Assembly (NCBI GenBank): GCA_003991915.1
Contig: RQTK01000684.1
Span: 195,626 to 259,625, forward strand
DNA from: Elysia chlorotica
Lineage: Eukaryota > Mollusca > Gastropoda > Plakobranchidae
Reading direction: 5' to 3'
DNA: 64,000 bases
Shown here: positions 23,171 to 37,070 of the stretch, piece after piece
Numbering within the stretch: position 1 is the stretch's first letter
How the letters are laid out: each line of letters begins with the position of its first letter
The notes under the pieces: generated by a model
Database searches by the model: none
The model's input: only the letters and a program-made list of their open reading frames with translations
What the model was told of the DNA's origin: nothing
Made by a program: the position numbers and the translations under genes

Positions 23171-25514
23171 TTCTGTAAAAAGGGACAGGGGTTTTGTAAT
23201 GTTTTATTTTTAACATTGGAATTGAGGAAAAAAATACTTGCAAGCAATTTTAAAACTGAATCATTGATTTCTACATTCGATCTGTTAAGAAGTTGTTTGC
23301 GTGTATTTTACAGTTCAATCATTTAAAGTGCAATATCTTTTGGAATTTGACTTGGCAGATGACAAGTGGGTGGCAGTTCACGTATTGATAAAGCTGAGAA
23401 AGTTGTCAGAAATAAATCGCCATCTTTAGATGATACACTATTTGAAATGAGCTCTATTTTGAAATGATACGATCCAAAAGCCGCCCTTTATTCAATGAGT
23501 ATATAACATTTGGGGGGGGGGGAAGCATTCAAATGCCAAAGTCATATCAAGCGTTTTTTGTGTGGGTGTTTTTACGTGGGTTTATTTTTGTGTGTGTTGT
23601 TTTTTTTTTTTTTTGTTTTTTTTTTATTCAACTTTCTTCGTCATTTACCCCACTACAATGCTGTATATATGTCAGAACCTTTATAAATATCTATCTCCTC
23701 AATTTTTCTGGAAATTTTATTTATCTTTTTTAATCCACACCATCATAATTTACAAAATCCTTACCTGTATCTTGGTCGTTATTCCATTTTCTTTATTATG
23801 CCTTTTATGTATTATTTTTTTTCAATGACTCTAAAAAATTGTTTATAATAATTATTATTTTGTTCCTTATTTTACCAATTTTAATATGTTTATTTATATA
23901 TTAATTAATTTCACCATCACCCAGAATAATGTAATATACCTATTGTTTTATTAAGCTTACGCAATTTATTTACTAATACGTGCCCATAATCTAAATATTT
24001 ATACAATTCTTATTGATTCTGTTATACCATTTATTCACTTGTTCATGTAATTCACAATGATTCATAGTAATAATGTATTATATTGCTTATTGAACCATCT
24101 ATTGATCGTACCATGATTCTCTGTATATTATATATTTTATATTTGCATTACAATTTTAGAAAATTGTAATTTACCGATTGCTTGATAAAATCAAACTGTA
24201 CATGATTTTCAGGAACATGTATACCGGAAAGGCTGCTTTTTACACGATTTTTAATTGTTTATTATTATTGTCTGTTTTTTTTTTTGTTTCCGTGTCTCTA
24301 TGTCTGCCTGCCTATCTATGTCTTCCACATGTTCGTCTGTGTGTCTATCATTTTTTAATATAATTTTCTAAATTATTCTAATTAAATAATACAACTCATA
24401 TAGACTTATCAATTTTGAGCTTGCAGTTCTTTGAAACAAAGTTACGAACATTCATCTTGTCATTTTAGGCCTATGGGTATATGTTTTTCACCACTTTTAG
24501 ACTTTGTATGCTTTAGGGTGCATATAGACTGTCAATTTTGTAGCGCAGTCAACTAAAGGAATCTAATGATGATGTTTCTCTTGTAGTTGTGACACATTAC
24601 ATTATGGTTGTTATTTAAACACAGTCTCAAATAATATGATAATTAAACGTAATATTTTTTTTTTAGAAAAAAGGTAGCTGGAGTATTAATTCAAAGCTTT
24701 GAAGATTTGTAAACATTTCGACGCAAAACAAAACCAACAAAACAGAGGAAAAATAAACTAAACTAGAATACAAATTAAAATAAATGATAAATAATTGTTT
24801 AAAAAACAACAACACAAAACACACGTAAAAATAAACGATAACAGCAAACATCAACAACAACAAACAGACATTAACAGCAACAAAATACAACAAAAGCAGC
24901 CGAGACTGGAAACGAAAGACACAGAAAAAAATTAGTTGCGTGTCTGTGGTCGTGCTCTATTTTACCTCTTTACACATTATGACGAATAGGTAAATGTCTC
25001 ATCTCAGAATGCTTAAAATTGTTTCGCTGCTGAAGAGCTTTTGTATAAACCAAGGGGACTAATTCAGCAGCTATTCAAATGAAAATCACATTGCTTATTT
25101 TCGATAATCGATTTGGTCGATACTAGCGGTAGGGGCAAAGGGCCCAATTCGATAACAAAGCGCTTAGCACGGTGATGGTCACAAGACTACAAAGAAACAG
25201 GTAAGCATAATAGACCTGCAGGTAGATTATGTCTACATCCAGGCATTTCCTCTCTTCATTTTGGATTTTGGGCGCCTCTCTTAAACTTAGGTTTACCCCT
25301 CACAGCCAAGGGTAAGGTAGGCCTAGATCCTAGATCTATGTAGATCTATAATCATCTAATTATAATTAATTGTAAACTAATGTTAGATCTAGATTATAAT
25401 TACTGTATTATTAATGATGTAGATATTATTATTATTATTATTAGTAGTAGTATTAGTACTATTATTAGGCCTATTATTATTAGTATTGTTATTACTATTA
25501 TTATTAGGCCTGTT

Positions 25515-25554
<40 letters not shown>

Positions 25555-26165
25555 GTATTAGTATTATTATCCTCATCATTGTAATTGTTGTTGCTCTTGT
25601 TATTGTTACATGGAAGGGCTATTTTTCTACCAGACTATATCTAGATCTATTAATACTCTATCTTTATTGGGAAACCCTGGCCTTTATCTTCGGAAATTGC
25701 TGCCCTTAAATCAACAAGGGTGGCTAAGGGTAATCCTGTCTGGTATCTTAATTTAGCTGTCAATAGTGTATCTCACCCCCTTTTTGCTTTGCTGATGAGG
25801 TGGCAGGTCCATTTCAAATTATACTAGATCTAGATAGAAGACTACGATCAGTATCGTTGGGGAATAGTGTTTAAGTACTATCCAGGGGCCGTATGCAACT
25901 CTCACGATTATTTTTCAACTTATTACACTAAGTATACTAAATCCAAACGGCTACACTTAAGTTGATGGTATGCAACTTTTTTTTACGACGCTCGTGTAGT
26001 CAAGTTTAGCTATGCTGAGCTAGGCTAAGGCAACAATCATTTCAGTTGATCCAGCGTGATCTTCAGACACATTTCTAAAAACTACACACACATAATACGA
26101 CTTTGCTGCTGATATGGTTACATTAGATCTAGGCTTTTTTAAATACTTAGCGTAATTAAGTATAT
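23171..26165. other. AT-rich intergenic or 5'-intronic region upstream of CNOT7/8
   Basis: No coding sequence recognised. It contains G, T and A homopolymers (near 23511-23522, 23598-23628 and 24653-24663) and an ATT/AGT trinucleotide-rich block (about 25420-25575). Near 25330-25400 it is rich in AGATCT palindromes. A 20-bp match to the presumed CNOT 5' UTR mini-exon region occurs at 24573-24592. Confidence 0.45.
25422..25575. repeat. (ATT)n-rich degenerate microsatellite
   Basis: ATT/TTA trinucleotides, interrupted by AGT and by two GGCCT insertions, run for about 150 bp. They translate as an Ile-rich polymer that is not a gene. Confidence 0.85.
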
Positions 26166-27743
26166 GCGATTTCTTAAATTTTGGTTAAATTTACTTTGTT
26201 GTAGCTAAACTAAGGTATAGATTCTAGTTTCTCGTTCAAAATAACGCTCTATCTAGATCTGCACTCAAGTTTAGATGTAGATCTAGATACAAATATATTA
26301 TATAGACAAAGACCTGTCCCTGATGTAGATCTATATCTAGAGTATAGACTACTACTCCAATTCTCGTAGATACTTTTTTTTAGCCCAAACTAAATTCTTC
26401 CCTGATGACAAATAACTCAAACTTTGATTCAAAGATAGAAAAATGTTAACAAAAACTTAGATTCTAGTTATATTTAAAATTTCAACGCAGCAATCTTAAC
26501 TCAGCATGGTGATGATACCGTGTTCCCAATTGTAATTGAAATGGTTTCATTTATCAATACAATCATGAGGCTTTTTATCGTGCAATTTATTTTTAAAAGC
26601 CCCTCTTGTAAATATCATGTAATATGAATTTAGCAAGCTTAGCTAAAAATCATAAAAGAAAATGTTTCTCTTGTAGTTGTGAGACCATAGATACTGGTAA
26701 GGGTTATAAATTCTCCTTTGGTCTATTATAAGAGATACCAACAAAAAATTTTGTGTAATAATACTATACAAAATAATATTTTTAATCTTATTTCGCAGAT
26801 TTTTATAAGAGCAGTGCAGGATGCCCTCTGTCATTGACGACCATGGGATCAGAGATGTCTGGGCTTCAAACATGGAGGAGGAGCTGCGAAACATCAGCCA
26901 CGTCGTCAAGACACACAGATACATTGCCATGGTAACTTATTTTGCTGGTATATGTCACAGTTGTCTTTGCGCCTTTCCGTTTCCTTCATTTTTGATATTG
27001 TTTTTTATTTTGAAGGTAAATATGATCAGGAAAGTTTTTGGTCAGTAAAAAGAATAATTTGAAAACTTTCCGTTATAAAATGGAAATATTCAAACCAGCC
27101 CATTGATTACTCATCTTTGATATGAATCAGCTACCATGCAGCTAACATTACTAACATGTTTTTGTTGTCCTCTCCCACAATTTTAATCTGTTTACAATTT
27201 TACGTAAGTTTTTACTTGAAAATGGACTGTAATGTTTCTTATTAGTATAAAAAATTGTTAGTTAGAAGAGGAGCTTAAAATATTTCTCTTGTTATGTAGA
27301 ATGGTAGTTAAGTGTTTAATTCTTTTTCGTAAAAATGAGTTTATTATGGTCATCTTTTGTTTCAGGATACAGAGTTTCCTGGTGTAGTGGCCAGGCCCAT
27401 TGGTGACTTCAGATCTACCCAGGAGTACACCTACCACCAAATGAAGTGTAACGTCAATCTCTTGAAGATTATCCAGATTGGATTCACATTCTTTGATGAA
27501 GATGGAAACAGAGCGAAGCCAGTCTCAACATGGCAATTCAACTTTAAGTTTTGTTTGGAGTGAGTAATTGATGATTGATAATTTACTTTTTGAACTGTTT
27601 CTAATGCTTTGCTCACAGGTCCAAGTAAACTTAATGAGACATAACATTAATTCCTAAAGATTTGGAAAGATATAATAATTATAAAATAAAATCCTTTTAC
27701 TTTTTTAGAAGATGTTTTTGAGTTGTATGAAAAGTCTTGATAT
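26166..27743 (+). repeat. CNOT7/8 5' duplication, distal copy
   Basis: It carries a possible 20-nt 5' UTR mini-exon (26677-26696, between TTTCTCTTGTAG and GTAAGG). It also has the start exon (26799-26931, ATG at 26821) and coding exon 2 (27366-27559). The same order recurs about 1570 bp downstream with small intronic indels. Homology begins at GCGATTTCTTAAATTT and ends near AAAGTCTTGAT. Confidence 0.9.
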
Positions 27744-30700
27744 TGCGATAATATTCAGCGGCTTTTAAATAAATAGTAGATCATGCGATTTCTTAAATTT
27801 CGGTTAAATTTACATTTTACTTTGTAGTAGCTAAACTAAGGTATAGATTCTAGTTTCTCGTTCAAAATAACGCTCTATCTAGATCTGTACTCAAGATCTA
27901 GGCACAAATATAGACAAAGACCTGTCCGTGATGTAGATCTTTATCTAGAGTATAAACTACTCCAATTCTCGTCATACTTTTTTTTAGCCCAAACTAAATT
28001 TTTCCCTGATGACAAATAACTCAAACTTTAATTCAAAGATAGAAAAATGTTAACAAAAACTTAGATATTTAAAATTGCATCATACTATGTTCCCAATTGT
28101 AATTAAAATTGTTTCATTTATCAATACAATCATGAGGCTTTTTATCGTGCAATTTATTTTTAAAAGCTTGTCTTGTAAATATCATGTAATATGAATTTAG
28201 CAAGCTTAGCTAAAAATCATAAAAAAATGTTTCTCTTGTAGTTGTGAGACCATAGATCCTGGTAAGGGTTATACATTCTCCTTTGGTCTATTGTAAATGT
28301 AAGAGATACCAACAAAAAATTTTGTGTAGTAATACTATACAAAATAATATTTTTAATCTTATTTCGCAGATTTTTATAAGAGCAGTGCAGGATGCCCTCT
28401 GTCATTGACGACCATGGGATCAGAGATGTCTGGGCTTCAAACATGGAGGAGGAGCTGCGAAACATCAGCCACGTCGTCAAGACACACAGATACATTGCCA
28501 TGGTAACTTATTTAGCTGGTATATGTCACAGTTGTCTTTGCGCCTTTTCCGTTTCCTTCACTTTTGACATTGTTCTTTATTTTGAAGGTGAATATAATCA
28601 TGAAAGTTTTTGGTCAGTAAAAAGAATAATTTGAAAACTTTCCGTTATAAAATGGAAATATTAAAACAAGCCCATTGATTACTCATCTTTGATATGAATC
28701 AGCTACCATGCAGCTAACATTACTAAAATGTCTTTGTTGTCCTCTCCCAAAATTTTGATCTGTTTACAATTTTACGTAAGTTTTTACTTGAAAATTGGCT
28801 GTAAGGTTTCTTATTAGTATAAAAATTTGTTAGTTAGAAGAAGAGCTTAATATTTCTCTTGTTATGTAGAATGGTAGTTAAGTGTTTAATTCTTTTTCGT
28901 AAAAATGAGTTTATTATGGTCATCTTTTGTTTCAGGATACAGAGTTTCCTGGTGTAGTGGCCAGGCCCATTGGTGACTTCAGATCTACCCAGGAGTACAC
29001 CTACCACCAAATGAAGTGTAATGTCAATCTCTTGAAGATTATCCAGATTGGATTTACATTCTTTGATGAAGACGGAAACAGAGCAAAGCCAGTCTCGACA
29101 TGGCAATTCAACTTTAAGTTTTGTTTGGAGTGAGTAATTGATGATTGATAATTTACTTTGAACTGTTTCCAATGCTTTGCTCATATGTCCAAGTAAACCT
29201 AATGAGACATAACATTTATTCCTAAAGATTTGGAAAGATATATTATATAATAAATATAAGATTAATTACTTATGTTTTTGAGTTGTGTGGAAAAAGTCTT
29301 GATAGTGAAATTAATAAAGAAATATTCGTGGAAGCATAAAGTTAGAATATCATGATGTTGTCAAAATTGTCTTAAAAATAAAACTTCATAGCCTTAGAGA
29401 ATTTTCTGAATTCAATTGGTAATGTATTTTTTGTTTGTTTGTTTGTTTATTAATAGTAAGATAACATATTTCTAAAACTTGGTAAAAGACAAATAAGTAC
29501 AATTTAATTTTAAAGTAAAATTTTTCCATTTCTGCAGTGATGATATGTATGCCCAAGAATCCATTGAGCTTCTGAGGAAATCGGGCATTCAGTTTGAACG
29601 TCACGAGAGAGATGGAATGGACCCGTTTGATTTTGCTGCGGAGCTCATAGGTGCTGGCGTTGTCCTTCAGCCAAATGTTTTCCTTTCCTTCCATAGGTAA
29701 GAGTCATAGACACTGCTGCTTCTCCGGTGTTTTTATTTTACGTTCACTGAGGAAACAACAATAGATAAGGGAATCAACCATGAGTTGTAAGTAAGTAAAG
29801 GTTTAGCAGATTTTGGCTGTGTGTCGCCTGAATTCAAAATTTAGATATTATTTTACCTCAGTGACACAGGGAATATATGATAATGCAAGTTTCCTTTAGT
29901 GGCTTAATTGTCACAGAAGTTAATTATTATTATATGATAATCTTTTAGGTGACTTTTATTTTCATGTGGCCACATTGATCATAAAGAGGTTGAGTGAATG
30001 CAATTAGAAACACATTACTGGCTTTCAGTTTCCCTCAGCTAAAGTTCGGTTTACAAAGCAAATTTTCTTTCTTTTGAGCCCATTAGCGACTAGTCAAAAA
30101 GTAAATTTCATTATTTTCTGTCATTCTGTAAAAGTAAGTTGAATCTGGAAAAAGGTACGTTATATGTTCTACAAGTGCCACTAACAATTTAACCCTGAAT
30201 TATTGGGAATAGGGGCCTACTTTTAACAGGTATATCTTGATTAACTGAGGGGCTCTTCTTTTTTTTTTTTAAGAGGTTTTGTTTGTCCCATTACAAAATA
30301 TTAATAATGTCATAGCTATGTGCCAAGGGACTGTATTTTTTAACTAATGGTACAAAATATTCTTTTTTTCCTTTTCAGGCACTGGCATATAAATCATATG
30401 AGTATTCTCAACTTCAAGGTTTAGTTACATGTCAAATTTCAAAATGTGCTTATAATAAATATGCAAAATGTAAATCCAGAGTTTTTATTTCTCTTTGTCG
30501 TTGTCGTCCCCAGTGGCTACGACTTTGGCTATTTCATCAAGATGTTGCAAAACAGTGACCTTGACGAAGATGATGAAGAATTTTTCAAGAAGTTGCGGCT
30601 GCACTGTCCAGACATCTACGACGTGAAGTACATGATGAAATCGTGCAAGGACCTCAAGGGCGGCCTGCAGGAAGTTTCAGATTACTTGCAGGTGAGTGGG

Positions 30701-32943
30701 CTCAATATGAAAAGGATTGATTTATAATTATAACAGTAATGCAATTGTGCCAATTTTCAGTAAATTTGCGCATTTATAGTGTGAAAAAAAGTTGGCAGGT
30801 ATATGTTTTGTGATAAATAATGCCAGGTTCAGTAAAAAGATTAGGATCTACTTGGAATCACTGGTAATTTTCCTTCTGTGTTTGACAAGCCAGATATCTT
30901 AGGTTCAAATATCTTACTGTTATCCCTGTCTCCCTATCAGATTCATATGAATAATGAATAAAATATCATATTTTGATGTTTGTCTTTTGGGGGGACATTG
31001 AAGGTCATCTGAGACAAGTAAAAGGCAGGAGAATCTAGCTTAGTTACATGGCTACGGCTACTAATACACATTCAAAGGGAACCTCCTTAAATAAAAACCA
31101 CACTCTCCAAAATTCTTACTAAAGTATTAGTCATATTGAAGAAGTAGTGCCCAATTGCACTAACCATTCTGCCATCTCACAGTGTCAGGGTTCAAGTGGC
31201 CTATTTTACGAAACTCACTTTTCCTTATCACTCCTACCAGTCCTACTACCTGCAACTCCCTCTACAGTGATGCCAATACTGTGTATATATTTGCAAATTT
31301 TCATTAAAAAAAAAAGTTGACATCATTTTTCAGTGTATGTCTTTGAAGGGGTTATGTTTTACGCCTCGGTATGCTACGCCATCATATGCAAGACTTTCAC
31401 TGAGTTTCAGTTTAAAAAAAAAAAAATGATTCCGTTGGCATCACTGCCTCTCTCATGAATGATTTTTCACATGCTCTAATTTTGATTGAACTATTTCATT
31501 CTCATTTTTGTAAAAAAAAATGAATTTATTTTCCACTCCACACAGATTAAGCGTGTAGGACCCCAGCACCAGGCAGGCAGCGACAGTTTACTCACAGGCA
31601 TGGCGTTCTTCAAGATGAGGGAGGTGAGCGCCTTCAAAATGTTATCGTTTAAAAAAATAAATGATATTTATAGAGTACCATAGATAATTTATACTCATAC
31701 TAGTTGCGCTGCTTAATGCACAGCCACACAGGAAATGTCTGCCTATAAATATCCCTTTTTTATTTTAGTTGAATCCCCAAAACCCAAAGCACACTCCAAC
31801 ATTTTCGAACCTAATCATGTTCATGCGCCCGCTGTGTAACCAGGAAGTCATGATTGTTTGTAAGCTCACTTGTGCTGGAAAACATTAAAGCTTATGCACT
31901 AAAGCTAACACACCCCTGTAAAGAAGAAAAAAAATGAATTGGTCAGCTGGGTAAAATTTATGTGAAGTCATAGTTTATCTAAAACAGGTGGATTTCACTG
32001 TAGCCTGTAGTAAGAGAATGGTGAACAGGACCTTTGTTACTGCGTCTACGTTAAGTCCCTTTTTAAACAACTGTGGACCTAACGAGGGACAAAATTATCA
32101 GCCTTGAGTTGGTGCCCATGGCTGAGCTGGGAGCACAAGTGAAATCACAACAAAAACTGAGGTGTGGATATCAAAATGCTCAGCCACACACTCATGTAGG
32201 CTTAAGCTTCTGTTATGGACAATAAAAAATGTCAGTGTGTTCAGGATGTGCATACCTCGACAAATGTTTTTAGATTATGTTCAGATTACAAGTAGGTAGC
32301 AGGCAGCGATAGACTTGTGAGATTGATAGTGGTCAGATTTGTCTTTACAATGCTGTCATGCTACATGTTTTTGGTTGACTGAAATGAATGCGACTTGACC
32401 TCTTCTCAATTGTTAAGTTCCATTTTTCAAATTTGTGTGTTTTCGAAAATTTCTTCAAGTACGTCTTTAAATTTTATTCTTAATTTGTTTCCTAATATCT
32501 CTGCATGCAACTTTCACTTTTATAATTAGATCAAGCATATTTTTCTTCGTTGCTATTTGTACAATGTCTTAATCTGATGGCCTTTGTTTTTCCTAGTATA
32601 ATGACCACATTTGGTCACCTTATGTCGTAGATGACAACAAAGATTGGTCAAATAATTGGTGGGTTTTTTTAGGGTAATGTAGCATATATTATTCCACTGT
32701 TTATTGCAGTTTAAATGTGTTTTTCATTTTTTAAAATGTTTTTGACTACCACAGTGCTTTCATCTCGCTTAATTTTTTCCATTGTCTTCACAGCTGTATT
32801 TTGAAAACAACCTTGAGAGTGAGAAATACTCAGGACATCTATATGGACTAGGGCCGTTCGTTGGGAACAGTTCCAATGTAACCAATGGCGGAAGTTACGG
32901 AGAATACGACACCACTTCAGACAACGGAGCACAAGTATTGTGA
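26821..32943 (+). CDS. CNOT7: CCR4-NOT complex deadenylase subunit (CAF1; CNOT7/CNOT8 family)
   Basis: Predicted 289-residue 3'-5' poly(A) exoribonuclease, close to the usual ~285. Exons: start exon 26821-26931 or its copy 28392-28502; exon 2 27366-27559 or copy 28936-29129; then 29538-29696, 30514-30691, 31546-31623 and 32794-32943 (TGA). All join in frame with AG/GT borders. The DEDD catalytic residues are present: Asp38 and Glu40 (DTEFPG), Asp158 (SGYDFGY) and Asp227 (QAGSDSLLTG). In known animals this subunit removes poly(A) tails within CCR4-NOT in cytoplasmic mRNA decay. Vertebrates have two paralogues, CNOT7 and CNOT8, so the symbol is at family level. Using both duplicate exon sets in one mRNA would place a stop right after exon 2 (GAA TTT TTA TAA). 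They can therefore only serve as alternatives. Confidence 0.96.
27785..29303 (+). repeat. CNOT7/8 5' duplication, proximal copy
   Basis: It contains the second mini-exon candidate (28242-28261), the second start exon (ATG at 28392, coding to 28502) and the second exon 2 (28936-29129). The start exon is identical to the distal copy at the protein level. Exon 2 differs from its twin at five or so bases that I could see, all third-position and silent. Introns differ by scattered substitutions and small indels, with a few hundredths divergence by eye. Confidence 0.9.
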
Positions 32944-33321
32944 TACCCACAATGCTCAAGTTTAAAATTCATCAGTTTGTCCGTCTAATTTTGCATCCTT
33001 CATCGTCATTGTCCTAAAAAAATTACGTCATTGTTTTAAGTCTGAAATTATAAAGTAAAAATAATAAAGGTGTTAAATAAATTTATACTAGACTGTAAAA
33101 ATATATGTCACATTAAACCCAACACATGAATTTGTTAAATTTCAGAAGTCGCTCATTCCGTTTCAACACACATTTTTTTTCTCTTTTAATGTCTTGCTTT
33201 TAAATATAAAATTTATGTCTATTGCTTAGCAAAATGCATACTTCCATGATTTAAAAAACGATCATTTTATACTTGTAACTATGTGAATCTCGAGGAGGAT
33301 TAGGCCTCTTGATGTGTGTAA

Positions 33322-33327
33322 AATAAA
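33322..33327 (+). promoter_or_regulatory. Candidate polyadenylation signal of CNOT7/8
   Basis: AATAAA about 380 bp after the stop, followed by a GTGTAC and T-rich stretch that could be the downstream element. Another AATAAA-like motif lies at about 33061. Confidence 0.45.
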
Positions 33328-36300
33328 GATGTGTACATTTTTACAAAGTACTACTAGTTTTATTCTTCATTTTGTAAGTTCTATTTCAATGTAGTTGTTT
33401 TTTTTTTCCATTTCAATAGTACTGTATTCAACGTTTTTGTGGGTTTATTGATTTTTCTAACATATTTTTTTTCTTACTTTACTGGTACATTGCATTGCCA
33501 GTGGTGTCTGGTAACTTTACTTTAGCAGATGAAAGCAAGAATTGTCTTGCTCTTCAAAATACATATATAGCTGAAATGGTGATGTTGAGATTATGATCCT
33601 ACACTTCAAGTTCAAAGTAAATTATTTTACATGCCCATGTTTAAGAAATAGAACAAGAATCATTTTTTTTACTAACCATAGAATGAGAAACTGTCCTAAA
33701 TCATCTTCTTAGTGGAAATAGTATAACTAATTGTGGTAAGGAATAAACTATAGCAATCCAAAATCCGTATTAATGTTGCAAGTAATTTAGTAAACTGAAA
33801 ATATTTAGGAACCACCACCATAATAATTAATATACATGTAGTATGTTACACCATTTAAATTTTTCAGTTGAACAGTTTTAACTTGTTAATCCTGTTATTC
33901 AGTAGAACAGAAGGACTTTAAAAAATTGAAATAGAAAAATTGACACTTATGGTTCACAAAACTAAGAAAAATCTATTAAAAAAAAACAACGGACATGGTC
34001 TTTGCACATTTTATGAATTTCAATTTATTATTCTTACATGACCATTAACCTCCAATAATGATAAGTGGCAGAAAATGACAAAATCAGGTCTTCTAACATA
34101 AAAATCTGTTAAAACAGGTATTTATTGATTTAAATCACACTTAATATATTAACACTATAACAGACAACATACATAATCACATTCATAGTATATTTATTTA
34201 TATACATGTAAATGTATTATCCCTTATATGATAGTGAGTGATACTGAGTGATAGCCAATCTCACTGAATAAGAAAACACATTTCAAGCTACAAATCGCAT
34301 CACTTAAATATGTTAGCAACAAAATATCCACATACTGCTTTCTTTCTGTGTGCTGATAACTGAAAGTCTATTTCATTCAACACTGTTTTTATTTTGACTT
34401 AAAATGATCTAAACTACGGAGGTACACTGTATCATGTACATTATGTATAAAATTTCACATAAACCAAAAATATTTGGTTTTACAATAATAATAAAAAAAA
34501 CGTATACAGTCGCACTCGCATATAACAAGTAACATGAGGCTCAGCAAATCCTCATCCGTAACAAAGGCTATCTTAGGGACGGGTTTTCGCCTATATAAGG
34601 CGTATTAATGGGCCTAACAAAGAGATCATATGTAACTAAAACCTTGGACGTAACAAAGTGCTAGGCTTAAGTAGTGGTTTAGATTTCAGCAGCAAAAACC
34701 GAAGTATGAAAAACTCAGGCATATCAATGTACACACATGCATATATTGATTTCCTGTCAAATGCGGAGAGAGATCTTAAAAATAAACCAACATGCTTGTC
34801 ACGCAAATATTGACAGCCTTCTTTTTTAATGAGGTGCGAATGTATATGTGTGTGCACTGAGCGATCAGCTGATTAAGGCACAGTGCTGCTATTGTAAATT
34901 GGAGTCATAGACAGTCAAGTTTATTTAAGTATTATGTTTATTACGACCCTGTCTGTAACAAAACTTCAGACCTGAGACGTAACAGAGTTTTGCAGCACTT
35001 CCGCCGACTTCACTATATCCGAGGTTCACTATACGTGTACAAAAATCGACTGATTACGTAATTTTCAAATTTTAAAAGGAAAAAAAATCACCACATCCTA
35101 TTAAGTTGACTAAAATTACAGCAACCAACAGCTTTGCCAAGTAAATTAATGTATCGAAAGATAGAAAATTATATGTTACTGAACATATAATCTAATGCTA
35201 GACTCACATTCACTTAATTCATGCCAAACTTACTTAGTCTAACTCATATATCAAAAGAGCAAAATGTCAACAGGTTGACAGCATACCACTAGTAATAAAT
35301 GTACTACATGTAGTATGTAAATCATAAATGTATACATTTTTAAACTCAATCCTTATCAAAATGATTGATTTAGGATAATTCACGTGTTTAAGGCTGAATA
35401 AAGATTTAATTTGGAATTGAACAAGAATTTCAATTAAATCTATACATAGTAATTTTAGTTTAATAGATAAAAAAATAATATCATTCATTTGATAATACAA
35501 AAACTAATATGATAAATTAGAATGGACTAGTGTAAAACACACAAATTATACAACTGATATACAATTATCATTCATAATCATTTTCAGATAAAAGTATTCC
35601 TCAACACGCACAAAGAAAATATCCAGTTGTTTAGCTCAGATATTGTGACAATCAATAACAATCCATACAGTTTAGCAGCCTGAATGGACTACAATATCTA
35701 TAAAAGACTTGAAACCAAATTAGAAAATAAAAGAATGGGTTTATTAACAGTGAACAACACTGCAACTGTTCACCAGGCTTTGGAAAATCTTTTTTTAAAA
35801 AAATGTTCATGTTCTCGTTTATGCGGGGTCCAGTTTCAAAATGATTACTTAACCACTACTTGCACATGAGATTGCATGGACAGCACGGAAAGAATGAAAA
35901 TCGGCTTGACGAATGGATTGGAAAACTGACAAATCATCCTAAACAAATTCGAATGAAAACCAATAGCTTATATCCATTTTTCTCTATAACATATGTGACA
36001 TTAATTTTGTCATAGCACACTGTTTTTTTCCAATTGCAGAAGTCTTGATTAAACTAATGTTAATCTGGGTCCTGGTATAAAATTTCCTTGCAACCTAAGT
36101 TTCAGATTTCATCAGTACAGAGTTAATGACTCAATACATGTACATGTTCATTTGTACTGTTTGTATACATTGTATTAGAAGCAATTTCTCCGTTGATGTA
36201 GCACAAACAAATATGTTTACTGTAACGGAGTCCTGTCGCATACATGTCTGCGGTGAAATAGACATTTTATTTACAAGATAAAAGGCTGAAATTTGTTAAG

Positions 36301-37064
36301 CTGCGTTAAAAAATGACTCAATACATGTTCATTTGTACTGTTTGTATACATTGTATTAGAAGCAATATTTCTCCATTAATGTAGCACCAACAAATATGTT
36401 TACCTCAACAGAGTCCTGTAGCATACATGTCTACGCCGACATAGAAATTTTATTTACAAGATAAAAGACTGAAATTTTTGAAGCTGCAAGATATTTTATT
36501 CTATATAGTTATTGGTTCATAGAAATGACTTTTGGAAACCCCCATAAATAGTGCGTTTTCATGAGCATTGCTGGCAAAATACTGTGACTCCATTGAGTTA
36601 TACGGTGCTGTAAATTAACATGTAGCTCCATGTCATTCAAAGAAACACTGAGAGATATACACATGTTTTGGTCACAGCAATTTCAGGTATTGAGCCTACT
36701 TGCTATCTTGAAGTCACTGTGCCTCCGTCAGCTTGTGTTTTTAACTTGCAAAACCTCCAAACAAAAGTCAAAAGTGAAAAAGAGACCTATAGTACGTAAA
36801 TCTATCGTGTGTTTTATAATAACAAATGTATTGCATCCTGTTAGTATATCAAACTTTGAAACACGACTAATATCAACTTTTTAACACATCAATGTTATAT
36901 ACTAAAGAAAAATTTATAATTTAAAAAAAAGGCACTGAGGTAAACTTTTTGTAAATGATTTAAGATTTTTAACAGTCAAAAATTCAATTAACAATTTCAA
37001 CTTTTTAATTCCTACTTGAGACTTGTTTCAGTTATATTGATTAACAGTTTACTAAACTTTTAAT
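33328..37064. other. Intergenic region between the CNOT7/8 and ALG11 3' ends
   Basis: The two genes converge here. The interval is AT-rich with no recognised gene and contains a 187-bp-spaced tandem duplication (36125-36486). Short open frames (for example 34636-34857, 35267-35500 and 36630-36884) have no family resemblance. Confidence 0.5.
36125..36486. repeat. Two-copy ~180-bp tandem duplication
   Basis: AATGACTCAATACATGT opens both copies, at 36125 and 36312. Shared blocks follow in the same order: CATTTGTACTGTTTGTATAC, GTATTAGAAGCAAT, CAAATATGTTTAC, GAGTCCTGT and TTTATTTACAAGATAAAAG. Divergence is moderate, so this is an older duplication than the CNOT one. Confidence 0.9.
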
Positions 37065-37070
37065 TTTATT
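37065..37070 (-). promoter_or_regulatory. Candidate polyadenylation signal of ALG11
   Basis: TTTATT on the plus strand reads AATAAA on the minus strand, about 360 bp beyond the ALG11 stop codon. It is only a candidate because AT-rich DNA yields such hexamers by chance. Confidence 0.3.
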
